DNA of 64,000 bases from Adenanthera pavonina (taxonomy: Eukaryota; Streptophyta; Magnoliopsida; Fabales; Fabaceae), in assembly GCA_026686845.1 (NCBI GenBank), contig JAIVEN010000028.1, positions 1,131,001 to 1,195,000 of the forward strand, read 5' to 3'. This document shows positions 34,470-46,612 of the stretch, in pieces. How positions within the stretch are numbered: position 1 is the stretch's first letter; every line of letters begins with the position of its first letter. The translations under genes were made by a program, and so were the position numbers. Under the pieces are notes generated by a model. The model did not search any database. It saw only the letters and a list, made by a program, of their open reading frames with translations, and had not been told where the DNA came from.

Positions 34470-37380
34470 CAGATGAAAGCACATGGGCAATAGAGTTGCA
34501 CCGCACATTTTACCAAGGATAGAGTTCTTTACATCTTATACATTGGGTAACTTTGGAGTGTTAAAGATTGGTAATGATGGTGAGACTAATGTGATTGGCA
34601 TTGGTGATATTTGTCTACGAACTAACACAGGAATGAAGTTATGGCTTAGAGGAGTTAAATACGCTTTGGATGTTTGCTTTAATTTGATCTCTGTTCAAAA
34701 GTTTGATGATGATAGTTTTGATAACTATTTTGATTCTAGAAAATTAAGGCTTATAAAAGGTAACTTAGTTGTGGCTAAAACGGAAAAATTATCTAAATTG
34801 TATTAGACAAAAACTTTGGTTGCTAGAGATAGTATGAATGCCATGGACATTAAGGTTTCAAATTTGTAGCATCGAAGGCTTAGTCATATTAGTGAAAAAG
34901 AACTTAATTGCTTGGCAAAAAAGAATATACTTCTGGGATTAAAAGTGCTCAATTGGAGAAGTTCTCTCATTGCATGACTGTTAAGAAGACTAAAGTATCT
35001 TTCAAGAAGCAGCATTTCTTAAGAAAATTAGCGTTACTTGAATTGGTGCACTTTAACATTTGTGGTCCTTTGAAGGTAAAATCCTTTAATGTTGCTCTTT
35101 ACTTTGTTTCCTTTATTGATGATTGTTCTAGACAATTGTGGGTCTATGCTCTGAAGACAAAAGATCAAGTGTTGGAAAAGTTCAAATAATTTCAAGTTTT
35201 GATTGAAAGGCAGAGAAGTAGTCAGAAGTTGAAATACATTCATACTAACAATGGTGATGAGTATTGTTGATCCTTTGATGCCTTTTGTAAGCAATAGCAT
35301 AGTAGACATGAAAAGACTCCTCCTAAGACTCCTAGGCTTAATGGCTTAGCAGAAATGATAAATCGGACACTGATTGAAAGAGTTAGATGATGCTTTCTGA
35401 TGTAAAATTGTCCAAACATTTATGGGGTAAGGCACTATACATAGTAGTGCATGTTATCAATCTTAGTCCTATGGTTGCTTTGAATGGTGAGGTGCTAGAC
35501 AACATTTGGTTTGGTAATAATGTTAATTATGATTACTTGCAAGTCTTTGGTTGCAAGGCATTTGTACATGTTCCAAATGATGAAATATCCAAGTTGGTCG
35601 CCTCTTCACAATTTAGATGCTAATAATAATAATGTTCAACAGGAAGTGCAACATAACTATCCTGATGATGGGCAGTTTGGAGATGAGTTGGATGTTCCAA
35701 CAAATGATGTTGAAGAGCAACATGAGTCACAAGATGAGACTCTAGATGATGTACCTGAATCACCTTAATTAAGTCTAACTCAGGAGGTTTAATGGATAAA
35801 GACAACATATTTAAAAGATATCCTTTTGATAAGCATATGACCTTGATTGATGGGGAGAACTTGAGTGTTTTGAAGAGGCCATGAAGAGTGAAGAAAAGCA
35901 AAAGTGGCCGGATGCAATACAGGATGAAATGAAATCCTTGTATAACAATCACACATTTGATTTAGTGAAGTTACCTAAGGGCAAAAAAGCCTTAGACAAT
36001 AAGTGGATTTATAGGGTGAAGCATGATAGCACTTCTACATTTTTGAGATATAAAGTTAGATTAGTGGTGAAAGGTTTCGGTCAAAAAAAGGAGTTAACTT
36101 TAATAAAATTTTCTCTCCTATGATGAAGATGTTGTCTGTTAGAACTGTGTTGAGTTTGACTGTTATACTCTTGATTTAGAGGTAGAGCAGATAGATGTGA
36201 AGACTGCTTTTCTCCATGGTGATTTGGAAGAAGAAATTTATATAAAGCAACTTGATGGCTTTCATATTATAGGCAAAGAAGATTATGTGTGTAGGATGAG
36301 AAAGAATCTATATGGTTTGAAGTAGGCTCCAAAACAATGGTATAAGAAGTTTGATTGTATGTTATGTGTGAGCAAGACTACAAAAAGGCTACTTTTAATT
36401 ACTGTGTCTTTGTTAAAAAAAATTTTGGTGATGATCATTACATGATCCTATTATATATTATATATTGATGACATATTTATTGTTGGAAAAATTATTTCCA
36501 AGATTTATAGATTGAAGAAGAAATTGAATAGTCATTTTCCATGAAAGACATTGGAGTTGCTAAGCATATTCTTAGCATAAGAATATTGCATAATAGAAAG
36601 GAAAAAAAGCTTTGGTTATCTCAAAAACACTATATTGAAAAATTGCTGCAAAGATTTCAAATGAAAAATGTTAAGGCGGTAAGTACTCCTTTTGCTCTTT
36701 ATTTTAAATTAAGTGCTAAACAAAGTTCTTCAAATGAAGCTAAAAAGTTAGATATAGAAAGGGTTCTCTATACATTTGCAGTGGGTAATTTAATGTATGC
36801 AATGGTGTGCACAAAGCTAGATATAACACATAATATTGGTACAATTAGTAGATTTTTATCAAACTCTGGTAGTGAGTATTGGAATGCTGAGAAATGGATT
36901 CTGAGGTATCTTTATGGTATTATTGGTATGAGGCTTTATTTTGGATGCGATAAGCCTAACTTTGAGGGATACACGGGCTCAGATATGATTTGAGATATTG
37001 ATTTTAGAAAGTCCATTCGATCTAATTAATTAAATTTGCAAGGAGAGCTATGGCTTGGTAATATAAGTTGCAGAGATGTATAGCTTTGTCAACAATAAGG
37101 CAGAATTCATTACCATTACTGAAGCATGTAAGAAGTTGTTATGGTTGAAAAAAATTCTTGCAGGAACTTGATTTTACTCAAGACAAATATTTTTATTTTG
37201 CGATAGTCAAAGTGTTATTCATTTTGGTAAGAATCTAACTTTTCTTTTAAAGTCCAAACATATTGATGTAAGATATCATTAGATATGTGAGGTTTTGAAT
37301 GCTAAGATGTTGGAGTTAGTAAAAATTCATACTGAAGATAATGGTGTTGATATAATGGCTAAAACACTGTCAAGATGAAA
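34470..37380 (+). pseudogene. pol: copia pol, heavily mutated
   Basis: Pieces appear in copia order. After the protease remnant and GAG-pre-integrase (GNFGVLKIGNDGETNVIG, 34550-34600; HRRLSHISEKEL near 34870) comes integrase (35040-35620). It has lost its first two catalytic aspartates: LELVHFNICGPLK has Asn near 35055, and HTNNGDEY has Asn near 35250. Reverse transcriptase follows with KWIYRVKHDSTS (36001), AFLHGDLEEEIY (36207) and a YIDD active site near 36460. RNase H carries YTGSDM (about 36970), KAEFITITEACKKLLWLKK (about 37100) and FCDSQSVIHFGKN (about 37200). Stop codons (for example near 34805, 35187 and 36992) and frameshifts interrupt all domains. The copy cannot make a working polyprotein. 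Confidence 0.88.
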
Positions 37381-37443
37381 GTTTGAAGTTTGTTGTGAGA
37401 TCACCTGATTGGTAGTCATCTCCACATAGTTGCAAGGAGGAGA

Positions 37444-38105
37444 TATGCTAGGTGTAAACTTCCTTCCTATAAAGAGAAAGGCCCAAACTTAAAAGATATT
37501 ATATATCTCACTTATTTAAGTGAAGAAGAGTCATATTAGGATATGATAGTAAGATCCTTTTCAAGTTAGAATAACCACCCTTGAGAGAGAGGAAGTAAAA
37601 AATGTTATTTTCGCATATTCACGTAGCATTCACAGAAAAAATTTATTTGTAGATTCGCTAACTGTTGGATTTGGCTAAAATTTTGTCAAAATGTTTGAAA
37701 CATCTTGTTCTTTATTTTCAATGGTTGGATCATTGTTTTGTGTCCTGGTGTGAGAGAAATTCAATACACAATGAAACACTATTTTTTTTAGTTTTTCATT
37801 CTTCTTAATTCTCTATTATAAGTTTTTTTCTTTAATTATTGGGAGAGCTATTAGTACTAATTTATGCACTTGATTAAGGCTCTATTATACTCCTAATTTG
37901 ATCATAGTGGAGTTATTTTCATTGATCTGGATGACTTGTGATTTTTTCTCTTACTTTAAGGGGTTTTCCATGTTAAAAATCTTGGTGATGTGTTTATGGT
38001 GTTAAATTTCTACCATATATTTGTTTAATAGTTCCTTATAAAGTCTTGCAAGTATGAGAGATTTATTTTCACTGCATACCTATTACTCTGTTATTGTTCC
38101 TATCC
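37444..38105 (+). repeat. Right LTR of the copia element
   Basis: This copy of the LTR at 30664-31318 begins just after the purine tract and ends TTGTTCCTATCC. It differs from the left copy at many positions and by small indels. Confidence 0.85.
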
Positions 38106-40234
38106 GGTAACGAACCTTGCATTGTACACATGGGAAATATTAACCTAGACGTAGTCTTCCATTCACAAGTGCCAAGAATTCAATGATGCAGCAATCTGAA
38201 CATTGTCAAGCGCACTAAAGAACCAAATAGGTATTGGAGTATCAAAACAATTGTAGCCTCATGGCATAATGGAGTATCAAAACAAATGGCAACAGTGGAA
38301 GGTCTTAAGGAAGTATTATGATGATGCCTAAGCCATGGGAAACTAGGAGCTTGAGCTGCTAGCTGCTATTTGCTTCCTTATGTCTGCTTGTAATACGTGC
38401 CTGACAAAATCTGTTGCTGCCAAATAGATCAGACTAGCCGAGGAACTCCATCAAAACGTGGGTCAACCTTCAAAATAACTCTAAATATGTCAGAACCTCT
38501 GGGTGTACTAAAAATGGATGACTAGAGGACAAAATAATACGTTATCATGCTTACATTCCACTCTATATGGTAAGGATGTAGAACTTCAAGGGTCACATAG
38601 TATGCAATAATAACAATATCAGTGAGCCTGTCACATGTTTTTTGATAGGAATTGACCATTCTCATCAGTTGGAACATGCAAAAATTGCTGTCCAGTTACC
38701 GAAGCGAAGCTAGGAACCCGATTGGACAAGTATTCATGAACTTGCACAGTGACCACATGAATCAATACAGAACAAGTCATTACAGTACTGTAAAAGGCAG
38801 TGAGAATGGTAACATAACATATATATATATATATATACATAGATACACAGACACACATATAGTAGTTGCAGGCCAAAACAAAGTAGATGAAAAACAAAAT
38901 AACACAAGCAAACAAAGCAAGAGGAAGAAGACAAATGCCCCGCATTAAGAGTTTGCTTTGGAGTAATTAAGAAAAACCTGACAAGAAGAAAGCAGCCAGC
39001 TCCTGAATATTAGTTTAATAATCAGAGAGGACAAAGATATTTCCCGTGTCACTTTAATTAAGGAAATGGTCGACGGTAAGGAGTATCCAGGAATTTTAAG
39101 GACTTTAATTTTGACATGAAGTAAATTATAAAAGTTGAGTAGAATTATAAAGATCACAAGTATATATCTAAATGTTTATATAATTGAAGAGAAAATAAAA
39201 AACAGTGAAAATAGTTTTTAAATAATTCAAAAAAATTAAAATTTATTCAAAATAATTTAGTCAGTACCTATGTATATGGAGGTACTGCATTATAAATATC
39301 TTTTTCCTTTTGCCGAAATAGGCAGGTGTCCGTCCCATTTTAAAGAAGAGACCCACCATTCACCATATCGGATACGGACTCTCAATATGAGGCCGGTTGA
39401 TGAGCCTTTAATTTTGAGGCAATTTTTCTCTCAAGAGAAGAGATTATCAATTTTACACTTTATATTGCATATGGAAATTGATGATATATTGGTTAATATT
39501 GATATTAACGAGTTGAATGAAAAAAATTTACTTACTTGATTTTAATGACTTAGATATCTAATAATAAATATTCATGAAAGTTATAATACAAGTGTGAATT
39601 TATTAAAATCAAATTTAAATATTAAAATTAAGTGAACAAGATATTTTATCATGTTTACTCCTAATTTCCTAAATACCATTAATATAACTATATGATTGTC
39701 AATTCAAAGACAAAGTTATGACAAAAAGAAATATATTGTTACCAACAAGGTCTCTTGGCATAATTAGTAAATATTTGAGTCTTTTAAATATGTTGTCTTG
39801 GATTTGATTCACGTCTTGTATATGGAAAATATCTTGTTGAAAGATGCAGAACCCAATTCGACTGGTGATCATATACCTCAAAAAAATTAGTCTTCACCTG
39901 CCGATTAGAAATACTTTTAATGCTAAAAAAAAGTTATATTAATTGTCCCCTTTCTCCTAAGCTTCAACTAATTATGTTTGTCTTTTTTTTTTTTCGCTAA
40001 CACATAATCATCTTTGTCGAGACTTGAGGCTTCGTTTGAGAAGATACATATAATATCAAACTTGAGCTAAGCTTTTTCTGGGTTCATTTCCATGTATTGG
40101 GATTCGTTACATGATGATTTAGTGTAAATTAACATGACAGAGAGGATCCGGTGGTGCATAAGTGTAAAACACAACTTAAATATATTTGTCACCATTGGGA
40201 TTAATTTACACGGATCAAACTCTATACATCTAAA
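38106..40234. other. No supported gene; one exon-like piece
   Basis: A minus-strand stretch at about 38655-38745 follows an acceptor-like TGTGCAAG and encodes HEYLSNRVPSFASVTGQQF and LHVPTDENGQF. It looks exon-like, but I do not recognise it. A TA microsatellite lies at 38818-38838. The remainder is AT-rich with no exon I can support. Confidence 0.35.
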
Positions 40235-41660
40235 TTAGGAGATGAGTCCTTCCCATCTTCTGAACCTTTTGAGGTTACCGCCTTCTGATGCAGCCATGCC
40301 GATTCCCGTCTTCCCATCTTTCCCTAAAGTCTCCATTCGTCACTCTTACTGTTCATCTGAACCAGACATGGAGATCCTACCCCTCGACTGTCCCATCCAT
40401 CGTCTTCTAGGGGCATCAGAATAGGTTCTTCTTGGATCCTCGTCCAGTTCTTGGGTCCATCTGGAGATACTGCAACTCCAATGCTTGTTCCTCCATCAGC
40501 TGCAATTCCTTCATATGTCATCAAGTAGTTTCCTGCCTGATTATTTCTCACTACATTGGCATTCCTGACTCCAAGCTCATCAAACAAACCAATCTGCTTA
40601 CTCTTTTCCAGAATCTTTCCTAGCTTTATCCATCTTATCCCATCTCTGGATCTTGCCATTCCAATGGCGTAATGGCCATTGTTTACGTCAAATGAGTGGT
40701 AATACATCCTGAGATCGTCACTGCCATGTACAACAACATTTGTTGCTGCAATGAACAATGAATCCCAATCATTGCCTAATCCAACATCAAGCACTGCTCC
40801 ACTGTGATGCTCACCTTCCATTCTTGCCCAGTGCCTACCATCTCGGCCGCAAGCTAGGCCTGGGAGGGATCTGAAAATTTTGCCAGTTTTCTGATCTTTA
40901 GGGCAAACTCTTTCTGGGTTTTGTATAGATTTGTTGATCCAGAAAGGTTCACTTCTTCAGAACTATATCCTGTGTAGTAAAGCCAGTAAACAGCACTGTG
41001 CAGTTGATTGGACATGACGACCATCTCAGAAGGTCTGATGCTTTCTGTATCAAAAGTCCACCATTTGTTGCTGGGGTTCATCACACAGCCCACATCTCCA
41101 CATGAATTGACATTTTGAGTCCCTCTTGTCCAGTGAACTCCGTTCCCAGAAACTGCCAATGCAATGGAATCTGAAGTGTCATCACTGGAACTTCCATGGT
41201 ACCACATGTACCACCTCTCTTCATTGTCTCCAACGTATCTCTTCACAACTGGGCATCCAACTTCTGAACTATCCCATGAGCCTTTCAAACCCAACTCAAA
41301 CACCAGACCTCTTGAGAATGTTGTCTTGAGCGCTTGATTAGGTGTGGAAGCTAGTTGATGTTGAGATGTTGAATTTGGATCAAGCTCAACGGCAAAGTCC
41401 TGATTTGTTGTATTGCTACTGTCAATGCCTGGCCTTGTGGAGCTTCTAATAGGAACAAAGTTTCTGCTTCAGGGATTCGAAAATGAACCTCTCTGGGGCT
41501 TGGAAATCCGACTGCAAAAAGGAACAGAAACAGTTTCAATTTGCATGGAAGGCCATGATGAGTGGAATGAGATTCCTGCATAACCCATTCTTTCATGAGT
41601 AGATGCAAGAACATCAATCGTTTTGATCCCAGTAGTTGCACCTGCTAATACTGCCTCCAT
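40235..41660 (-). pseudogene. Five-bladed beta-propeller (GH43/arabinanase-like) gene copy, broken
   Basis: The minus strand carries a copy of the gene at 49626-51068. It starts MEAVLAGATTGIKT at 41660. A TGA at 41469-41471 interrupts the N-terminal leader. The frame then resumes through FELGLKGSWDSSEVGCPVVKR and YWLYYTGYSSEEV. A frameshift follows near 40920-40930, before TGKIFRSLPGLACGRDGRHW. The next block runs through MEGEHHSGAVLDVG to NSKSDEWRL. There a small deletion near 40325 removes the expected YYRG and shifts the frame. The last piece, KTGIGMAASEGGNLKRFRRW, ends at a TAA at 40235. At least three lesions make this a pseudogene unless the sequence has errors. It is a tandem or local duplicate of its neighbour, on the same strand, and the diverged leader suggests an old split. 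Confidence 0.85.
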
Positions 41661-44600
41661 GAAACAAGAGAGATATAAGGAAGTTTGAGGAAAGATCTTT
41701 AATGAAGGAAAGAGTTTCTGATAGCTTAAGCAGAATTCATGTGGCTTCAATTTTATATTGCACAAGTTTTGCTCATATTTTACACTTGGACCCTCCAAAG
41801 TCTAACCTAATAGTCTGAAGGGTAATCTCATGAAAATCCCAGCCTCTACTGTCAGTTTCCTGCATGGTAATTGAGGAAGAATGAATATTATTCCATAGGC
41901 CATATGGGCTGATTTGGGAATACTACTCACATGCTTCTGGTTGAATGTGACTGTGAGCTTCTATATATATTATTTTGCAATCTACCATTCTTGTAAACGA
42001 TCCGAGATTCTATTTTTGACAAATAATTTTTATGGGGTTTGGTGCCAATTGAATGTTAGTATGTTACTGCATAGACAGCTGGATTTACATGTTACGTATC
42101 ACACTTCTTTCTTCTTATTGGGACAATACATCACTCTTAAAATAATGTGACCTGCTAGGCGTGACCTCCTTAATTAGATTAACTTTTGATATATATTTAC
42201 ATCAATAGATTCATATATTAAGGATCTCATGCCTTTTTTACTCCACCAACTAACTGTTTAGATAATCATATTATCTTTATCTGAAACAACTTTGCTCTTA
42301 TATGTTTTCTAGGCGAACTATGAATAAAATATTATCAGTTTGCTCTTTGTTATATTGATACCGTCCGTCTGGACTCGGGACAATTTGCATATGCTAGTTG
42401 GAACGAAGTGTGTGTGTACATATTCTAGGACTGTATATTTAATAAATCGATTTTTTATTGTTGGGACTAAAGAATCCACATGGTTTAATTTTTTTAAATT
42501 ATTATTATCTTCCCCACGTGAGATTTCTGGAAGCTTATGATCCGAAAGTTAACTTTGAAAGTTCGATAGCTCAAGACTATCAGCTACTGAAACGGATTTT
42601 TATCGTTGACTGAAAAGTGAGAGCATCGTCCTGAACTGAAAGAACTACTAAACCTTTTACCGGTATATGCAGAACTAAATATTGCCAATCGAAGTAAGAA
42701 AATAATTAGATGAAGACTTAAAAGTTCAGGCACGCTCAGTTTCTTCTTCTTTCTTTAAGCCTCATGACCTCATTACTACAAAAAAAAAGACACGTTTTAG
42801 TCACAGTTTTTTTAATGGTGATTTTATAATATTTCGTGATAGATTTGATCAAACCACCGGCATTGCTGGCAGTCATCTTTTTGTTCTGACTTGCTCACTT
42901 GCTTTTATATATATATATATATATATATTATTTATATATGAGAATCTTCTTACCGTGTACATATATGTGTGTATATATATATCTGTATGCTTGTGCATGT
43001 GTATATGCATAATTAAATAAGTTTTCATCAATATATTATTGCTTTAGATGAAGTGAGAAAAGAGATAGAAACAGAAAGATATTTTCTACTTCTAATAATG
43101 TTGATCCACATAAGTGAGACCCACATCTTTATTTCTATTTCTTTCCTGACTTTTCAAGACGTAATCGTTGAGATAATCAAATTATCTTCATCTCAAACAC
43201 CTTTGCTATCTTCTTTATATTTTCTATATATGTGTGAAGAATGAATATTATCATATTATGAGCTTGCTCTGTCACATTGATACTTTCAAACTCAACAATT
43301 TGCAGATTATATCTGTCTCTGGCTGAGTGTGTGTACGAGGAATTTATCTTTCTTTTGTGGGGTCTCATACCAGGAATCCATATTTAAAATCAATTAGTTA
43401 TTGTTGGTACTGGAGATTCCACATATATGTTGTCCATGTGAGGTGATCTCTTTCTACATGCTTATGGTCCTAAAGTTGACTTGAGAGTTAGACAGCTCAA
43501 GACTTTCAGATACTGAAATGTATTTTTCACGAACTGAGAAGTGAGCGCAATCGATCGTAGTAGCTGAAAGAACTGAATTATTTCACTTAAAATGGAGAGG
43601 AATTTATATAAGGCATGTTGAAGCTTGATGGGACTACCTGTTTAAAGATACATTAGATGAAGACTGCAGTAAGGTTTCAGGTACATACTCACAGTTCCTT
43701 AATCTTTCTATAACATACTCTTTTGTTCTTCTTATAAGAAGTTTCTTACCTGCTTTTATGAAATCTTATTCAGGATATATTTACAATTACTTTATATACA
43801 TAAATATAAATATATTCAAATTAAAATACCAAAAACTATATATACATAATAAGTTATCATGAATATGTTCTTCTACTCCCTCCGCTAATAATAAAAACTA
43901 ATAGGACAAATCCTACACAAAAGCTGGAAATGAAATCCACAATCATTTGCTTCAAAGACAAAAATCCCTACCACTCGTACCAAATTTAGTTGGTTAGTTA
44001 TCTTAACTTTAATGACGTAGTGTGTGGCTCTTAGTACTTCGTTATCTCTTTATCATGGTTATTCTCTGTGGGAATCAAGCTTGAAAGTTGTCTAAAAAAT
44101 ACAATGTTACAATTATTCATTGACCTTTATATTTCTCCAGTGCATTCATTTTAATTGAAAAAATTAGATTAAGATAAGGACTTCAGGTTTAAAAAGAGGT
44201 AAGGGATAATATAATGAAGAATCATTTTGAGTGGAAATTTTTGTCTTCAAAGATAAAAATTTTGCATGCATCTCAGAGGAAAAGTATTTATTAACTATTT
44301 TCAGTATCAAAATGATTATGCTATAATTCAAAAGTAATAACAAACAACATTATCCACGTTGGTTCGGTTAATTAAGTATTAGGAATTCAAGACCCCTAAA
44401 GTAATATTTTGATTTTGATCTTGTGGATAGAAAAAAAAATCATATCAAAAAATTTTTTTTCAATTTTCAGATACAATCTAACTCAAATTTAAATTAGTTA
44501 GTAGTATTAGATATTATATATTTTGTTATAAAAAAAATGAAAATTTTACAAATTTACATTAATTCAGGAGTTTCAATTTATTATACTTTGAGTATAAAAA

Positions 44601-45395
44601 AAAAGATAATGGTAAAAATTCAAAAGCAATTGATGGTAAATTAAAAAAAATCAAAAGTAATTTAGCTTGAAAAAACATTTACAAAGATACTCCTCTATTT
44701 AAAAAAGACTGATGTTTAAGGTTAAAGCACATAAATTTAAAAAATATTAATTAATGTAAAAATTTACAGTACATTGACAAAATACTATTATTTAATTAAT
44801 ATATTGTTATGAGGTTTATGGAATTTAAGTGTAGAATCTAAAGGACAATTTTTTGGGGAAGTTACGGATATCAACATAATATTATTAAATTTATGATATT
44901 TTATTGATAAAATCTTAACACAATTAAAAGGTAGTTGGGTTTCTTAAACTTATTATTTTATATTTGATCTCTACCTGTATATATGAACAATGTTTGGTTG
45001 GAAGAAGTAAAACTTATTTAGGTAATCTCGATGTATGGAAGGGATTAATCTTTGACTATTACATAGAAATACTCTTGGTGTTAAAAAAAAAAAATTTTAT
45101 GATATTTTTAATACGGTATTATATTTTGAAACTGATGAAATATAAAAGTTAAAAAAACGGAGGAAATGTATTTTAATTTTTAATTTTTAATTTTTTATGA
45201 TTAATGAAGGGTGTGTGTGGATGTAAGAAGCAAGTAGCCCGGTAGATGAGTGCGATGGTGTTTAGGGTCATCTGATGGTCAAAACCAAATAACCTGGACT
45301 AGAAGGACACACGTGACCACTTTTCTCTCAAGATCTTTCTTTCCCTATCTATCCATTTTATTATTTTAATTTTCAATTTTAAACAAGATATGGTA
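41661..45395. other. AT-rich DNA with local duplication, no gene
   Basis: Contains a direct duplication (listed separately), a TA microsatellite at about 42906-42929 and a TACTACAAAAAAAAAG sequence at 42775 that resembles a CACTA end without a partner. CTCCCTCCGC at about 43877 resembles a Stowaway end. Confidence 0.4.
42255..43565. repeat. Diverged direct duplication
   Basis: About 42255-42600 and 43165-43525 align in the same order and orientation: GATAATCA.ATTATCTT(T/C)ATCT, ACCTTTGCT, GAATAAAATATTATCA against GAATGAATATTATCA, TTTGCTCT.T...ATTGATAC, ACAATTTGCA, GAGTGTGTGTAC against GTGTGTGTAC, ATTGTTGG.AC...GA.TCCACAT, CTTATGATCC against CTTATGGTCC, and TAGCTCAAGACT.TCAG.TACTGAAA. Spacing is about 910 bp. 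Confidence 0.65.
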
Positions 45396-45810
45396 GGAAA
45401 AATTCACATAAATATCAAAGAACAAAATATGTCTAGGAAGGAACCCAATTTTACCTAATTCCTAAAAGGTTGCAAATTGAAAATAAAATTTGATGAAAAT
45501 TGTGAATATGTCCCTACTACTATTTATAATTAATTTTTATTGGTTTACAATTCCTATCAATCATTTGTAATTGATACTTATTTGTAATTGATATTTTTTT
45601 ATTTAAAATAGACTTTTATTTATTTGTAACTTACTTTTACTTATACGCAAAGGAAGGGAAGAGAGAGGAAAGAGAACCAATGGTAGTTTGATATTTTTAC
45701 TTTAAATTTTAATTCTAAATTAAAATCTTGGTTCTTTTTTAGAATTAAAGAAAAATGATATTCTTTTTTATAAATATCTTGGTTTCTTAATATTTATTTG
45801 AAAATTTTCC
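45396..45810. mobile_element. Mutator-type MITE with 9-bp flanking duplication
   Basis: The left end GGAAAAATTCACATAAATATC matches the complement of the right end, GGAAAATTTTCAAATAAATATT, over about 35 bp. The flanks GATATGGTA (45387-45395) and TATATAGTA (45811-45819) agree at seven of nine bases, the size expected for Mutator-like insertions. The interior has TTGTAATTGATA repeats and no coding region. Confidence 0.5.
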
Positions 45811-46149
45811 TATATAGTATTATATGAATAAACTATCTTATCAATAATACAATTTACATAAATTATAATATTTATATTTATTTAATACATAAATAAATCC
45901 ATAATAATGTGTCATGTGTGCATAGGCTGTCGCATATAACTCATGTCATTTGTATTTTGAATAATTGAGTATAGTCTGCCTACACGTTTTTGTATTTTTT
46001 AATATTATATATTCTCTTATTTGACTCAAATATTTTTTTCATCTTCTTTCTCTATATTTATAATATTTTTATTGGAAAGCATATGAATAACGTGACACCA
46101 AGAATCTGCAATAATTTTTCTTATGCCTAAGCCTTCGCAGTTTCAAATC

Positions 46150-46612
46150 ATAGTACTATGCGTCTGACTCTGCGTTTGCTTTTGCGGTGCGGAGTAAAAA
46201 AAAAAAACAGAGAGAGAGAGAGAAGATTTGATTCGGATTGGAGGAATTTTTGATTAGCTTATAAGTGATTATAGACTAGAAAAAAGTAATTATGTAACCA
46301 ATAAATAAACACAATTCAAATCAAAATAATTACTTATGATTATTTAAGTGATTATTTTCATAAGCTACTTTTTTCAGCTTATGATAATCATTTCTATCTC
46401 ATAATCACTTATTTTACTTTTTCTTCTTATTATCCACCCAATAATCACTTAAACTTCAATATCCAAACACATTTCTTTTCTTAAAATCTATGGATTAAAA
46501 ATATCCAAATATAATTCACTTTTGATATAATCACTTATTTTCATAATCTATTATAAATAATCACTTATCTTTATAACCACTTATATATAATCAAATCCAA
46601 ACACACGCTTAC
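46150..46612. mobile_element. Repeat-rich MITE-like element with TAATCACTTA motifs
   Basis: TAATCACTTA or its complement TAAGTGATTA recurs in both orientations (near 46262, 46347, 46401, 46441, 46534, 46558 and 46577). The right side ends AATCCAAACACACGC near 46608. Its complement GCGTGTGTTTGGATTTGATTA resembles the left side GCGTTTGC...GATTTGATTCGGATTGG. High fold-back potential and no coding fit a hAT- or Mutator-type MITE. The ends are not exact. Confidence 0.4.

Larger units (their letters stand above)
30664..38105 (+). mobile_element. Ty1/copia retrotransposon, decayed, with nested insertion
   Basis: The element has two homologous LTRs (30664-31318 and 37444-38105). A primer-binding site TGGCATTAGAGC at 31322-31333, close to the initiator-Met tRNA complement, follows the left LTR. 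Between them lie gag and pol in copia order (protease, integrase, reverse transcriptase, RNase H). A purine-rich tract (AAGGAGGAGA, about 37434-37443) precedes the right LTR. Flanks CTAAC (30659-30663) and GTAAC (38107-38111) may be a 5-bp target duplication with one change. Without the 2.13-kb nested LTR the element is about 5.3 kb. Many stops and frameshifts show it is dead. Marked divergence between its LTRs suggests an old insertion. Confidence 0.9.

Noticed and set aside
35387..35623. Separate small genes in the copia region
   Set aside because: All open frames between 33799 and 36993 are pieces of one broken gag-pol and not independent genes.
38652..38948. 98-codon plus-strand open frame
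   Set aside because: It crosses a TA microsatellite and encodes low-complexity residues with no family match.
42774..42860. Second CACTA element starting TACTACAAAAAAAAAG
   Set aside because: The first base is not the C of CACTA, and no inverted partner or 3-bp duplication was found.
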